DNA of 64,000 nt from positions 13,411,855 through 13,475,854 of the forward strand of contig NC_049983.1 in assembly GCF_000003815.2 (NCBI RefSeq), in the 5' to 3' direction. This document shows positions 47,710 to 61,085 of this stretch, piece by piece. A model generated the notes under the pieces. That model saw nothing but the letters and a program-made list of their open reading frames with translations. It did not search any database and was not told the DNA's origin. The DNA is from Branchiostoma floridae (lineage: Eukaryota; Chordata; Leptocardii; Amphioxiformes; Branchiostomatidae). The position numbers and the translations under genes were made by a program. The first letter of the stretch is position 1; each line of letters begins with the position of its first letter.

Positions 47710-50700
47710 CTATCTCATGAGACTTGACCACTTGGCAAACCTCCAGCAGCCGTAACCTAAAAGTCCCAGCAGCCCTAGCTTTACTGTCCACCTCAGCATC
47801 ACCTGTGTTCGAGAAGTTTGGGGCACACTGGAAAAAAGACAAGCAATGAAGGATTGTGCAAAACTAAAACATATATCAGCATAGTTCTGGGACGTTTAAG
47901 TACAAGCGTAAATACTAACAGAATACTTATTGCACAAAACACACTAGTCAATCACTTGATTTCTTAAAATATTAAATAAATTGTACAGTTATGTAATTCC
48001 ATTGGCCATTATCTATCAATGACAAGTATCAAATTTCAACTACTATACAAGTTAGAATCTAAGAAGTAAGCAATAAACTTGTTAGACTGACCTGAGTAAC
48101 CTCTGGATGTCCACAATCTTGCCCCAGTTTTTCCACAATGCCAGGGACATGGCCCATTCCCACCACACCAACCACGACTGCTGGTACAACTCCTACAACA
48201 GATGACATCAGTTTAGTACAACTTGGACTCTTTGACATACCCCCAACAAATGGACAGCATTGTCATTGTGATGTACTTCATGTTCCTGAGTCCTCACTGC
48301 CATATCCTCCTAGATATGACTAAACATTTACAGAATAATTCAACATTCCTTAAATGTCACAAATGATGCAAACCCACACCTTGTGCATCATGGGTAGGCA
48401 CTGGCCGGGCGGCTAGGCGCAGAGAGTGTGCGAGGTACTGGTCTCGCTCCGTCACGAACACCCTACTGAGCGCGGGAAACTCTCCAGTCATCTCTGCCAG
48501 CATCTCCTCCAGCAGGTCCCTCTGTTTGCACTTCTCAACCTCTTCTTTGCTGAAGTACAACAATGTCACAGATGATACATCTTACATCAGGCAAGTTGGC
48601 ATAAATTCAAAGTCCCAACTATTGATAAACAGTGCAGTCCAGGAAACATCCACTTAACACAATCTATCCTATTTCTGCCATATGAATACTTTTGACTTTC
48701 ATTTATCTGTGACTTTTTATCCACATCAGGCAAATCATAACAGAATAACAACACAATATACATGTAACAGGACTGTGTTATAAATATCCAAAAAAACATC
48801 AACAACCAGAGTGTGTTCTGCCATACCTGATGGGTTCTTTGCTCATGATCATGTACCAGGCCAGCCGTAGCTTCTGCCACACAGACAGGGCTGCTATGGC
48901 ACGTTGTAGGGTGATCTGGATGGGTCGGTCTCCCAGGTGCACCTTACAGCTGGGCACCTGTTGTGCCTGCAGAAAAGAGGAAACAGTTGACTTGTGAAAA
49001 TCAAGTCAAAATTGAAGATCAAATACAGTGTTAACTATGCTACATATCGTACATTTTATAGAAACACATTCATAACTGTAAGCATATTACCAAGGCACGT
49101 CACCAACACCATAGCGGACATTCAATACATCAAACAATACCCCAGGCCTATTCACTTAGGATAGACGATATACAGGTACTGATAAGCATAAAAATGTCTT
49201 TTAAGATTAATGTAAGGGTATCAGCTACATGTACCAGTAAACTGTCCTTTGGCATATCACACCAACTGTATAGTTACATAAACTGCTACTTTCTTGTTTT
49301 GCCTGAGTGTTTAATCTAAAGGCAAAGTTGTATGCCATGTGAAACCAGTAATGTTATGGCAATGGTGTCCTGTGGTGAATGTGACGGAGTACCCACCTGT
49401 CGGAATGCCGTCCTGAACTCCCCACCAGGGGCCATGCCTAACTGTTCAGTGATGTGTGCTGACATGTGGAGAAGGAGGATCTGCATCAGTCCAGTCACTA
49501 AACCACTCTGAAAAACACAACATACATGGTTGATATAACACTGGAACAAATAGACTTCTTCTCTGTTGTAGGTGACAAAAAAAATCACAAATCATTCAAT
49601 CAATACATATCTGAATTCAATATATGACAGCAACTTATGATTGTTATATTCTGATTCCTTACCTGTTTAATGGCTAATTTAACTTTCCCAATGTTGATAT
49701 TTTTGGCCTCCTCTAGCAGAGTCTTCTCATCCAGCTGCAGAATGTTGACCCTGCTCTTACACAGCTCCACCAGTACCACGTCTGGCTGGACGCTCTCGAT
49801 GGTCTGGGACAAGGCAAAGTAATAAGTTTATACATGGACACATCATAAAATGTCTTACACACAGTGTAAAAGCCTATATAAATCTGTTGTTGGCTGATGG
49901 AGGGAAGAAATCATGCAAAGCTACCTCACTGTCAACAGAAAATCACATGCATGTACAATGTACGAGGGTGAGTCAGAAAGTAATGCAAGTGGCTTCATAA
50001 CAGACTCGTTTTATTATCAATTGAGTTGAAATTTGGCACAAAGGTAGCGACATATGTCCTCTTGAGATTGAATGTTTTAAATCTGTTCTTTATTATTTTA
50101 TGAGCAACTGAGTTGATTTCAAGATGAACACACCCTTAGTACCTTGTCAGACTAGCGATTCCTCTAAATCTGACCCACTAAAAATCACTGTAGGAAGTTG
50201 AAATTACCCATGTATGATACCAAATGTCTCTATAGATTGCGTGCCAATTTTCATCTCTAAACTCGTAATGGTTCTTTATTTACAGCTGCTAGGATGCAGT
50301 AAGTTGTGTTACAGAGCCGTTGGATTTATACACGAATTCGTGAGTTGTTGGTTAAAAGACTGCTTTTCCATTAACCAAAAGAAACGAAACTTTACATAGT
50401 TATTAACTGTTTAAAGGCCAAAAAGGGTGCTGAGTTTCATTTCTCTTTGTTAATGGAAAAGAAGGCTACGGAAAGTTTTAATAATAACACCGCAGATCTC
50501 ATGACCCTGAAGACCGCGTATACCTCACTCTACACCAGCAACGAAAAAAGAAAAACTGCTCAGATTTCAGAGTTAAAATTAAGTGTGTGGCTTATAGAGA
50601 AATGCAGCTTATTACATGTGCAGGCTTAGTCTCCTACAATAGCAAACATTGGTTTAGGGATATTCTTAATTGTACGTTAATTGGACCTCTCTTTTCTTCT

Positions 50701-53700
50701 GACGGGATACCAAGGGTGTGGTCACCTTGAAAGCAGCTCAGTCACTCATAAAATAATGAGCAACAAATTTTGATATTTCAATCTCAAGAGAAGATATGTC
50801 TTACCCTTTGTGCCAAATTTCAACTCATTCTATCAAAGAACGACTCTGTTATGAAACCACTTGCATTACTTTCTGACTCACCCTCGTATATTGATACTTG
50901 ATACTTAGTTAAGCTGTCAGTGTCCTTTTTCATTTAGCTACTTCATTGCTGGGTGGAAATTGGTTTGCACCTCATGACTGGCTAAGTCATAAATCAGTGT
51001 GTACCACAAACCTTGTATAAACTGTACACATAAGCTGTACAGTATCTGAAACCTCAACGTCCGAGTATCTAAAAATTGCTTTCGCATATGCTGTAAACAC
51101 CATTCACCAACACTACCTCCATAACATAGAAAATATAACAATATACAAAATGATAAGCACAGCATATGGCATTGATAATCTAATCCATACCTTAATAACA
51201 TCCTGTTGGCTTTCCTCGCTGAAGTGAGCAGTTCCTATGACATAAACCTTCCCCCCATCCTCTGTGTCTAGTGTTGTAACTGTCTCAGGAAGGTTGGTGA
51301 CAGGCTTCCTCTGTCTCAGCACAGGAGCCTCCTCTTCCTCATTGTCTAATGGGAAGGAAGATGGTTACATTGTAAGTTGATATTGAAGCATCTCCTCAGA
51401 CATTACATATTCCACTTTCATGAAAGTATGATGAATGATTTGTATGTACAATAGTTGTATCTTCAATAATCAGCAAAAACAACTTCAGAGTGCACACATT
51501 GGGTTCATATTTATGTTACAAAATACACAGAATGCTCTCATGATAGGACCAATTGCACATTATTATATTTCAGCCATACCATAGGTATGGTGAAATATAT
51601 TGTATTCGTAATGTTTCTTTCTTTCTTTCTTTCTCCTGTCAAATTTTCAAAGCGATTCATCTCCGCTGTTTCTGGACCAAATGACTTGAAATTTGGCACA
51701 AGGGTAGAGTGGGCCAATACCCAAATGTGTTTTTTTCATTTTTTTCATATCTGCTCCTTAAATGATTTTATTGAGGTTTTATTGCAACTTTTGGACCAAA
51801 ACTGTATATTTTGGCCCCCTGTACCATGGTATTACATCCAATTGACCTGAAATTTGGCACAGAGGTGCTCTAGATACTTATTCAAAGGGTCCATGTATAA
51901 TATGTGGTATAAATCACTTCAAAATGACTCCTTAAGGAGGTTTTTGTGGGAGAGTTTAGGATAGGTAAGGCTGGAGTGCCGAGGTCAATGACCTCTAGGT
52001 CATTCTGGTGTGTCAGGGCCACAGGTGTGCCAGGTAGATCCAATTATCTACCTACCTACCTAGTCCATAGACATCCAGGTGGTTGGTGGACAAGGTAAAT
52101 CCAATTAATGGCCAGCCAATGAGCGAGCTTATTTTGCTGGAAGAGTCCATTGTTGGACAGGGGGTGTATTTTAAATTTTACTTTTAGACTTTGGTGATAA
52201 TGCCAATGTTTTTTTAGCGGAAGTGTTTTCGCACTGATCCACTTGACATAAGACTACTACTGGGACAGTCCATTTTTGCACATAGGGGGGATTTAAAAGA
52301 AATCAGTTTTGCACATGGGTGATGATTCCGAATTCCATTTGTTAAGTGGAAGTTTACCCCCACCTGAAGACTGTACATGAGGAGGATTCGGCAGCCAACC
52401 AGCAAGCCTTGTGTTATCTGGAAGAGCCCATTCATGCACGGGGGACTTTTAAAAAATTCAGTTTTGGACTGGGTTGCTTCTTATGCAAAAGGCCATGTAC
52501 TGTGAGTATTTCTGGACTTGTCTATTGTGCAATTTTAAACAGGGTCACCGGTGTGCTGGGAGATTCCATTCTTCGACGAAGGGGGTATTTTTTTAAATTC
52601 ATTTTGTGGACTTTGCTGACTATTTCAGCTGATATATTTTTGGATCGCTCCACTTTACATAGGGGTATAACAGGAAGAGTCGATTCTTGCACAGAGGGGG
52701 GATTTTTTTCAAATATGGTTTTGGACGGCTGATGATTCCAAATTCCATTTCTTAGCGGAAGTGTTTTTGGAGTCGTCTATTTTTTTGAGTCCATTCTTGA
52801 AGGGGTTTTTGTAAGATTCATTTTTGCTCATAAGTGTGATTAGTAGTTAGAAGTCATTTTAAGCAGAAGTGTTCCATTTTTGCACATGAGTGATTTTGGA
52901 ACAGTCTATTGTTACATGAGGAGGGAGATGGCTGAAATATGCTGTATTTGCTCTCAAGCAAATGTCGGCCTTTCTAGTTGTTCATTCAGATTATCGCATA
53001 AAATACATGATCACCCATATACCACAATTGAATGATCAAACCAACCAAACAGGCCACTTTTCTTTTGATAGATCATCTCTTACTCAGAAAACTGTCTAAT
53101 GATGATGGTACCTTTGGGAGAGACTATTAGCATACAAATATGCCTACCATATTCAGCACTATCCTATGTTCTCTCTACTTTCTCCAGCTGCTTAACCCCA
53201 TTACTAATACACATAATAATATGTACATACCAATTGGTGGTAAAATGACTACCTTAGAATTGAAGTTAGTAGGGACATAGTTAAAGCCCATTTTGCAATA
53301 CTCACCTTCTACATCTGTGTCATAGTCTCCATCTCCCTCATCATCCAGGTCCAGATCATCATCATCTTCCTCATCATCATCCTCATTACTCCCCAGCTCG
53401 GCAGTGTCCTCAGCTCGACCCCGCCCCACGTCCCCCCCTCCCCACCTGTCCTTGTCCTTGGTGGAGTACTTCCTCCTGCTGACGTGGTCGATCACTTCAT
53501 CACCTGATGAGGAGTACTCATCTGATCCGGAGAAACCTACATGTGATACCAAGTATTGCTTCAGTCTCAGAAAACTCGGAATACTGTACGATAAATGTAG
53601 AAAAGGCATTTCCAGATGACGCTTATTGGCTTTAGTCAAATGCTGTGCACAAAACCAATGTTTACAAATTGTGTTTAAAGTATTGTAGGTAAATCGTGGC

Positions 53701-56700
53701 TGTACAACAGGCTAGTTATCAAATGCTGTTATATTTTATGTATGTGCAACCATGTCTAATTTTATGTGTGCAAACAAGGGTTCCTTTATCATCTTTGCTG
53801 GCATAATGAATATAAGTGTATTTCTGTCAAGACTGAATAAATTTGAATACATTTCATCTGCACACATCATTGGATACCATCTTTATTTGGGTCAACAAAA
53901 AAAGCAAATAAGAAAATGATGGACAAGTACAAATTTGGGAACAAAAATATGGACAATGCGTTCAAACTTGAAATTTATCAAGTTACTGTATATCATGGGG
54001 AAAATAATGTTTTTATTTGAGTAAAATGCACCATCACTGCACAAACACAAACATGAAGCAGCGTGGGTCTAAGCTTTCATTATTTCATCCTAAGGCAATA
54101 GCAGAAGAGGTACCTCTGACTAATGTGCTTAGGCCAAAGTACAACACAAATCAAGCACTGAAGCACACAAAAAAAACATAGGAGAAGAACAATTTTCAAA
54201 ATACATTGTATTCTACTTGATATAAGACACACAATATCCACAGCAACCTCCAATTTTCATGCCCATGCTGAAGAGTAAAGATTCCAATGTATAAATCCAC
54301 ACCTGCAAGTTTGAAAAAATTCGTGTTTTGATGTGGACTGTTATAAATCACCATTTAGTAGAATCATGCTGATGCAGAATTCTGTCAATTACTAGTACCT
54401 TACATAATTTTACAAAAAATAGTATTCCATGCTTTTCATGCAGGTATTCATTGTACCACCACACAAAACGTAGAGTATCCAAAAGGATTTTGATTGTAGT
54501 AATGTTCCCCCTGTGTCTGTGTATTAGTGTTTGCTTGAGAAGCTATAAGTGCTAGAATTTGTAGCCATGCAAACCAAGAAGTAGATACTTTATACATGGT
54601 TTTCAGCCACTGGCAGAAATATCTACTAGTAAATATTTGTACCACTTTTGGAGTTTGACATTTGTGATGAATGAACTGATAGATCATAGAGATACCAATT
54701 CATGCAGGTTTGAATTTGACACATGTAAAAGTAATCTTTTTGCAGGCATTATTTGTGTCAAAATGCATTAGATTGAAATGCAGTTTAGTAATTCTTCCTG
54801 ATCTGCCTATATGTTGCATCAGAATCATAGTTTTTGAAGTTGCATTACAAAAATGTATATTATCATTAGTATGGCTTTAAAAAATCTTGTTAGTCTATTG
54901 CATGCCAAATCCAGAGCATGCACTTGTCTTGTTCGATTTTAACATTCTACTGTGTTTAACTGTGTTATTTTACTGCTGAAGGCCATTTTGATAAAATTTG
55001 AAAACTTGCTTTTCCTTATGTTTAGAATGGCCCAATCCTTGTACTAGCAATGGCATGCATCACTGCCATGTTGCTTCAACAGACTATAACTTCTTGCTTT
55101 AACTGCCTAGTGGCTATATTTTGCAACCATGTACATGTTACATATTTTGCATAGAAGAACAAAGTAACACATTAGCCACAGTATCCAGGTGCAAGCAGAG
55201 GACAGCTGCCTGTAGGTAAAGAGAAGCTGCAGAGATCTAGAGGAGGAGAAAGAGAATGAAATGGTTTGCATACATATCCTGGCATATTTGGCTGCTCGAA
55301 ATGGGTCTAACTCTTCCACATTGAAGTCATCTGTGAGAGAGGACCAACCACAACACAGTGTTCAGTACAGGACATACTGTGCAAGCAGGTGGCTACAGTT
55401 CTCCTACACCTGCTACCTTCACCAGCACAAAGGTTACACCAGGTGCACTTTGAACATGATGTATTTGTATATACTATATGTAACTACAATGGAAGAAAGG
55501 TAAGGAAATGTACAGCTGAGTAACAGTGAAGGTTTCACACACAACAAATCCACAGCACAGAATCAGATGCTGATAATGATGCTGATATTCTTCATTTCTA
55601 GCTGGACGAGGAAACATTGTAGAAAGAAATCTGATAAAGGACAAATAATTATTGTTCAATTTGTTGACTTAAAAATGCACTGATATAAGCCCTTTCATTG
55701 AGATCAGAACACATTTGCAGTGACAGGAATTCTAGGTAATACATCGAAGGTAAAGCCTCAAAAAAAAAAAAAAAAACGGCCTGGGCGTTGTTATGCAAAT
55801 CGAAACAATGGTCAAGAGAAGGACTGTTTATTTTCTGGGCCTACACCTTTGACCAAGGACTTGCTTTGACATATTACCTAGAATTCCTGTCGCTGCACAC
55901 GCGTTCTGACCTCTGTGAAAGGGCTCATTCTCAAGCACTTTCACAATCATTAACGGTATTTTCCTGACTACTTCTGAATCCGAAAGTTACATGATGTATA
56001 GCTCTACACTAGATCAAGGAGCTTTTATCAGGAGGAGAGAGTATGGAGTTACCCGCCCACAGTGCGCCTTTGTTTGGCCCGTTAAATCCTGCAGCGCCGG
56101 CTTTGTTTACTGCCCTGCGCGGCGCCCGTCTGATCTGATGTTCGTAGCGCCGGTTGGCGCGGTTTCTATGCTAATGAGCCACGCCATTACGTCATAGCCC
56201 TCAAGCCAGCCCGAAGCCCGATCGGCAAGAGGCGAAGTGGGTCAGGTTTCCGACGATTCCCTTATTTGGAAAACTCGGCAGGCATGTGACTACGTCATCT
56301 TGCGGTAGAGGGCACAATGGCGGACAGTTTGATATGTTTCTCTTCGCCGTACAACAAACATGGGCCAGTTTAGGCCTATTTTCGCGGATCGAGGTCTGTT
56401 TTCTTGCGATAGAATTATGAATTTTCACATGTATTTTCAGATGGCTACTAAAAAAATATGACGTTTTTCTTCATTTAGCTGATATTTTTTCGTAACTGTT
56501 GATGATGTGCTCGGTAAAATGGCGTGTTCACTGTTGGTCGAACCTTGCTCATTTTTGTCGAACCACCCGTGTTTTTAGAGGATACATCGGGCCTGGAATA
56601 AGGTGAAGGTAAGGCGGGAGAGCATAGTTTTCATGGTTTTCGTTACGATCGGGTTTTCGTATATAATGTCTTGAGTTCTCCAGGCATAATTATGTTTACC

Positions 56701-59700
56701 TTCACAGAAGGTACACATATTGTTTTTGCTTAGACGTTCTTTTTTTCCGCGCACCTCAAAAACATGAATATCTCCGAAAGTAGAGCTTGGATTAACTTGA
56801 AAGCCAGAGTTATCTGGTAGGCCTGTACATAACGCACTGCACCGTGGTCATTCGGGCCCACATAGACCCAAAATAATGATTTTATGGAGCAAAAAAGGGT
56901 GAAAAAAATAGCAATTTTAACACAAAATCGAACTTTAGAACACCTCTGGAATCTTGGAACGTTGTTCGAAACGAGGTCAACGACCGCCGCAGCTATCGAA
57001 CAAGCCGCCGCGCCAGCAGAAGGAAATATAATACCCCAAAAGTATCGAAATGTGTGGAGAGGTAGGTCACTAATTGTAAAAACTTCCTTTCACGCCAAAG
57101 GCTCCGGAGTATGAACGCGCAAAATTCTACATCTTTGTCACAACAACGAACAAAATTCCCGCCCATGGCAACACCGGAAACTAAATATGATGACCTTTGC
57201 CGTCTGATCGGCACCGCATTTGATCTCAAAGTACGCGGCAAATGCCTTGTTATTCCAGTCAGTTCAGTGCAAAGTCATGATATACTTTGAACCACATTTG
57301 TTTTTTACTCCGCTTAAGTTGCAAGTGTTTTACCCGGTTTGTTTTTGGACAGGCAAGGAGAAATTAGTTTCAATGATGTTCGTGTTATGATGCATTCAGT
57401 GATTTACATATTCTCAGATCGAACCGCTGCCTGTCAATCAAGTTGCGAACGTCCTGGGAATCTAAGGTTTCATACAGACATGTTTGCTACATCAATATCC
57501 GTCGCATGCCGGCTTGTGTATCGTTAGCCGGCCACCGGGGATTTTCCAAGCTCAAATTTATACGTCGTGCCTCAAACCAAAGGGGTTTTATGCCTCATCT
57601 GTAAAACAATTAAATTTGCATGGCGATTTTTTAGTAAGTTAAATGTAAGATGTGCCACAACGTAGCGACCATGCTTCGAACGTAACGTGTTAACCATTTT
57701 TAAAGCTCAAATTTCCTTGGCGACGCAAAACTTGCAATTGGCTACTGTACACAATCCTATGAATCCCGCGATTCATTCAGACGACAGCTCTGTGCAGAAA
57801 TTTATACTCAGTGATTTTTTTAACCTCCTTGCTCAGTCAAAATCTTACAAGCAGTTAGTAAAAAGATCAAGATCAAAAGCAAACTTATTTTTCACGGTTT
57901 ATGTAAGGCCCCGCCCTTACATAAAATGCCGCATGATTGCAAGCTGGTGAGGTCTGAGCCCTTGTCGTCAACTATATTGAAAGTATCTTTGACATTTGAA
58001 TTTACATATTTATCTTCTTTTTTAAATTTGACTTCTGTACGTATGTGGTAGCAATAACTGACAGTTAATCGTGGGGGGCGGCGGGGGGGGGGGGGATAAT
58101 AACAAAAAAGTCAGCAATATGCGACTGACCATAGCAGTAGGGTAGGGGGATTCTCCTACATACATATGCTGGCGGGTTCGACCGGTCGCTTCACTCTAGC
58201 CGCCGGGAGGGGTTAGGAACTACATGTATCATCTAAACCAGNNNNNNNNNNNNNNNNNNNNNNNNNNNNNNNNNNNNNNNNNNNNNNNNNNNNNNNNNNN
58301 NNNNNNNNNNNNNNNNNNNNNNNNNNNNNNNNNNNNNNNNNNNNNNNNNNNNNNNNNNNNNNNNNNNNNNNNNNNNNNNNNNNNNNNNNNNNNNNNNNNN
58401 NNNNNNNNNNNNNNNNNNNNNNNNNNNNNNNNNNNNNNNNNNNNNNNNNNNNNNNNNNNNNNNNNNNNNNNNNNNNNNNNNNNNNNNNNNNNNNNNNNNN
58501 NNNNNNNNNNNNNNNNNNNNNNNNNNNNNNNNNNNNNNNNNNNNNNNNNNNNNNNNNNNNNNNNNNNNNNNNNNNNNNNNNNNNNNNNNNNNNNNNNNNN
58601 NNNNNNNNNNNNNNNNNNNNNNNNNNNNNNNNNNNNNNNNNNNNNNNNNNNNNNNNNNNNNNNNNNNNNNNNNNNNNNNNNNNNNNNNNNNNNNNNNNNN
58701 NNNNNNNNNNNNNNNNNNNNNNNNNNNNNNNNNNNNNNNNNNNNNNNNNNNNNNNNNNNNNNNNNNNNNNNNNNNNNNNNNNNNNNNNNNNNNNNNNNNN
58801 NNNNNNNNNNNNNNNNNNNNNNNNNNNNNNNNNNNNNNNNNNNNNNNNNNNNNNNNNNNNNNNNNNNNNNNNNNNNNNNNNNNNNNNNNNNNNNNNNNNN
58901 NNNNNNNNNNNNNNNNNNNNNNNNNNNNNNNNNNNNNNNNNNNNNNNNNNNNNNNNNNNNNNNNNNNNNNNNNNNNNNNNNNNNNNNNNNNNNNNNNNNN
59001 NNNNNNNNNNNNNNNNNNNNNNNNNNNNNNNNNNNNNNNNNNNNNNNNNNNNNNNNNNNNNNNNNNNNNNNNNNNNNNNNNNNNNNNNNNNNNNNNNNNN
59101 NNNNNNNNNNNNNNNNNNNNGTAGAAATGAAACTTATTGGATAGTGGTAAAAGTGAAACCAATATGGGAGCTATGAGTGTGGCTAGCCACTTTGTTGGTT
59201 GATGCCAGTCTACCACACTAGTGTCACTTTTACTACACCAGTACATGTCTTAAATACAGGAATGAATGCCTTCTTGGCTCTGATACCATGTTTTGTCCCT
59301 TTATTTCTTTTTACAACAGTCATCACAACTTTATGGTGCCTATTTTTGAAAATGTAGCCAACTTTTTTTCACCCATCTTGTTTTTTTTCGCCCTATCGCA
59401 CTATTTTTGCAATCTGCAGAGGGTGTCATCCATAAAATTTACTTGCTGTGGCCTGATAGATTTCAAAGCTTTTTTTAAACATTTGATTACATATCGTTGA
59501 AGGAAACCAATTTTGTCCATGGCTCTCTCCCCAATTTCCAAGTAGAAATGTTAGGCTAGACCATGTGAAGGTAAACATTCTGTATTTGTTTGCAAATGTT
59601 ACCTTTCTAGTTTTGAACTTTGTATTTGTATCGATTTATGAAATATATCTGTTGCATACTTAAAAAAAACTTGGTTCCTGTGATCATTGAGTCAGGTTTT

Positions 59701-60534
59701 TCACAGTCATCATTAATTGTAGGAATATTACCAGTTTTTTTCGTAGACTTTGCCTCAGACAATTTTGCCTTTAGGCTTAGCCCGTACCCGAGCGGCGGCG
59801 CTGTCCGGTCGCCGTATGGCTTTGAAATTTCACCCTCAGTCAGAGAGAATATTGCCGCCGCTGTATGTATTCCGAAGTTACTCTTCTGTTCAACATCGTC
59901 GACAAAATCGCAAAAATCAGATCGCTACACACAATGTTTGTATCCCCAGGCCGCCCCACCATGAAAATGACCACAAAACAAAGGGAAAACAAAAGCTTGT
60001 GTGGGTGAAATGTATGCAGATGCAGGTTTTTGACACGTGGGTGTTAATAAAATTTTGTCGCCCGCTACGAACATACGAACAATGGAAACTAATCCGTACT
60101 CTCTCCTCCTGATAAAAGCTCCTTGACTAGATTTGAGGACATGATTGTCTGCTACAACTAAGGAAACCTCACGCCCACCCTAGAATACACAACAATGTGA
60201 CCACCCACTGAAATGTTACTAGGATGTGTATAGACAATAATATTGCTTCATCTCGCGCTGCCAGCTTTCTAAAATAGGAACGCATTATTGCACAATTTAT
60301 CGACACTCCCATATGGTGTCTGACATATGATTTGACCAGGTTGTCAAAAATTTCCGAGGAAACAACTTATTCAGCAGTTGGTCTAGAGAATCGCAACACT
60401 CGAAAGTGTAACTTCACTTTGTTTGGTATCTAAAGGATGTGTATCTGGCTTACAAGATGTAACCTGAGTTGAACCATAAGAGATTTACCTTCGTCTTGGT
60501 GCAGATGATTTTCTTCTCTTCCACCTTCTGCCAT
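47710..60534 (-). CDS. TRABD: TraB domain-containing protein, complete
   Basis: Member of the TraB/PrgY/Tiki fold; the biochemical role of animal TRABD is poorly known. Coding exons: 60534-60489, 53536-53306, 51345-51191, 49803-49663, 49507-49397, 48966-48827, 48549-48380, 48192-48092, 47802-47710; phases agree, 395 aa (human 376). Seen: a short start (MAEGGREENHLH), a Ser-rich then very acidic stretch (about residues 67-92), GTAH (130-133), VELCKSR with E157 and R162, SAHITEQLGMAPGGEF, SKEEVEKCKQRDLLEE, and GMGHVPG (343-349). The two GxxH motifs plus the Glu are the conserved set of this fold. A hydrophobic C-terminal segment (LGLLGLLGY) resembles the human membrane anchor. The last exon uses the acceptor at 47802; an acceptor at 47827 would give another frame ending at 47675. 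Exon 1 lies 7 kb away and is inferred from phase, Kozak context and donor. Confidence 0.93.
49963..50886. mobile_element. Mariner-like long-TIR element
   Basis: A 924-bp element in a TRABD intron. The ends are inverted (CGAGGGTGAGTCAGAAAGTA and its complement), and the similarity runs about 185 bp inwards from each end. TA flanks both sides (49961-49962 and 50887-50888). The ends resemble mariner termini. No transposase is readable, so it is non-autonomous. Confidence 0.85.
51565..52940. repeat. Repeat block with diverged tandem modules
   Basis: In the TRABD intron 51346-53305. A 13-bp inverted pair (ATATTTCAGCCAT at 51565, complement at 52928-52940) brackets a (TTTC)n run near 51608-51630 and about six diverged copies of a module like GGAAGAGTCCATTCTTGCAC followed by a G run and a T/A-rich part. 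Copies start near 52139, 52262, 52420, 52558, 52673 and 52786 (spacing about 113-158 bp). Non-coding; class unknown. Confidence 0.6.
55688..55925. mobile_element. Foldback element
   Basis: Two inverted arms of about 56 bp (55688-55743 and 55869-55925) beginning AGCCCTTTCA and containing a perfect GACAGGAATTCTAGGTAAT match, around a core with a poly-A run and an octamer ATGCAAAT (55793-55800). No clear target duplication. In TRABD intron 1. Confidence 0.65.
56160..56330. promoter_or_regulatory. Promoter-like motifs near the left end of the 4.1 kb element
   Basis: GC-rich stretch with TTACGTCAT and CTACGTCAT (CRE-like) and ACAATGGCGG (YY1-like) within 170 bp, just inside the element's left terminus. 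Could be the element's own promoter. Confidence 0.4.
58242..59120. other. Assembly gap (879 N)
   Basis: Unknown bases inside the 4.1 kb element; the long frames spanning it are artefacts. A G-run lies just before it (58072-58096). Confidence 1.
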
Positions 60535-60700
60535 TTTGTCGGCGTCCTTCGAACCGGAAGTGCTACCCTGACCTTTGACCAGCAAAGGTGGCAACCGGAA
60601 GTTTATTTGAACGTCTGCACAAAAGTTGCAAAAAGTGTTTGTGGGGTACAGACAGGCATTTTGGAGGTCTTCCTGGAAGGAAATGCACATTTTGAAGGTC
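60535..60700. promoter_or_regulatory. Shared promoter region of TRABD and the LRR-ARH gene
   Basis: The TRABD start codon (60534, context GACAAAATGGC) faces one way; the plus-strand gene lies 550 bp the other way. Between them are two ETS-type CCGGAAGT sites (60554-60561 and 60595-60602) and TGACCTTTGACC (60569-60580), which resembles a DR1 nuclear-receptor site. No TATA box is obvious. This layout is typical of a bidirectional housekeeping promoter. Confidence 0.6.
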
Positions 60701-61085
60701 TGTACACTTTCATTTGTAAGATGTGTAGGTTAGGAATCGTATTTTACCGCTACTTTTAATCGTATTAACTTTTGTCGTCTGCATTTTACTACGCCATTCA
60801 ATTATAAGTTATAACCAAACAGCAGACGTGGCAACATTTGGTGCGGTGTGCAACAAGTTCATTGCCGTATTGACTTAATTAGGTAAACAAAATAGATGTT
60901 ATAACTGTATTTGTATAGAAAGAGTAGAACTTTGCTAGTAACGAAAGACAGGAGCCCCTCTTCAATGTGACTACGCCCCTTTTAATTGCCTACTATTTTG
61001 ACTTAACACCCCCCCCCCATTAAAATTTAAACAGCACATCAACAGATAACATAGCTGATATTCTAGGCTGAAGACAAACATCACG

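Larger units (their letters stand above)
56015..60125. mobile_element. 4.1 kb DNA transposon-like element (contains a gap)
   Basis: Ends are inverted over 33 bp with one mismatch, starting CAAGGAGCTTTTATCAGGAG on the left and its complement on the right. A 7-bp direct repeat ACTAGAT sits immediately outside both ends (56008-56014 and 60126-60132). An 879-N gap hides part of the interior. Frames at 56884-57114 (Ala-rich, with a possible donor after NVWRG) and 59750-60112 are open, but I recognise no transposase. A 7-bp duplication with CA-starting ends could fit the P superfamily; this is a guess. It lies in TRABD intron 1. Confidence 0.75.

Noticed and set aside
47675-47827. Alternative TRABD last-exon frame (acceptor 47827, stop 47675)
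   Set aside because: Its product is hydrophilic and unlike TRABD; the 47802 acceptor gives the hydrophobic LGLLGLLGY anchor similar to human.
58224-59246. Very long frames on both strands
   Set aside because: They consist almost entirely of the N gap.
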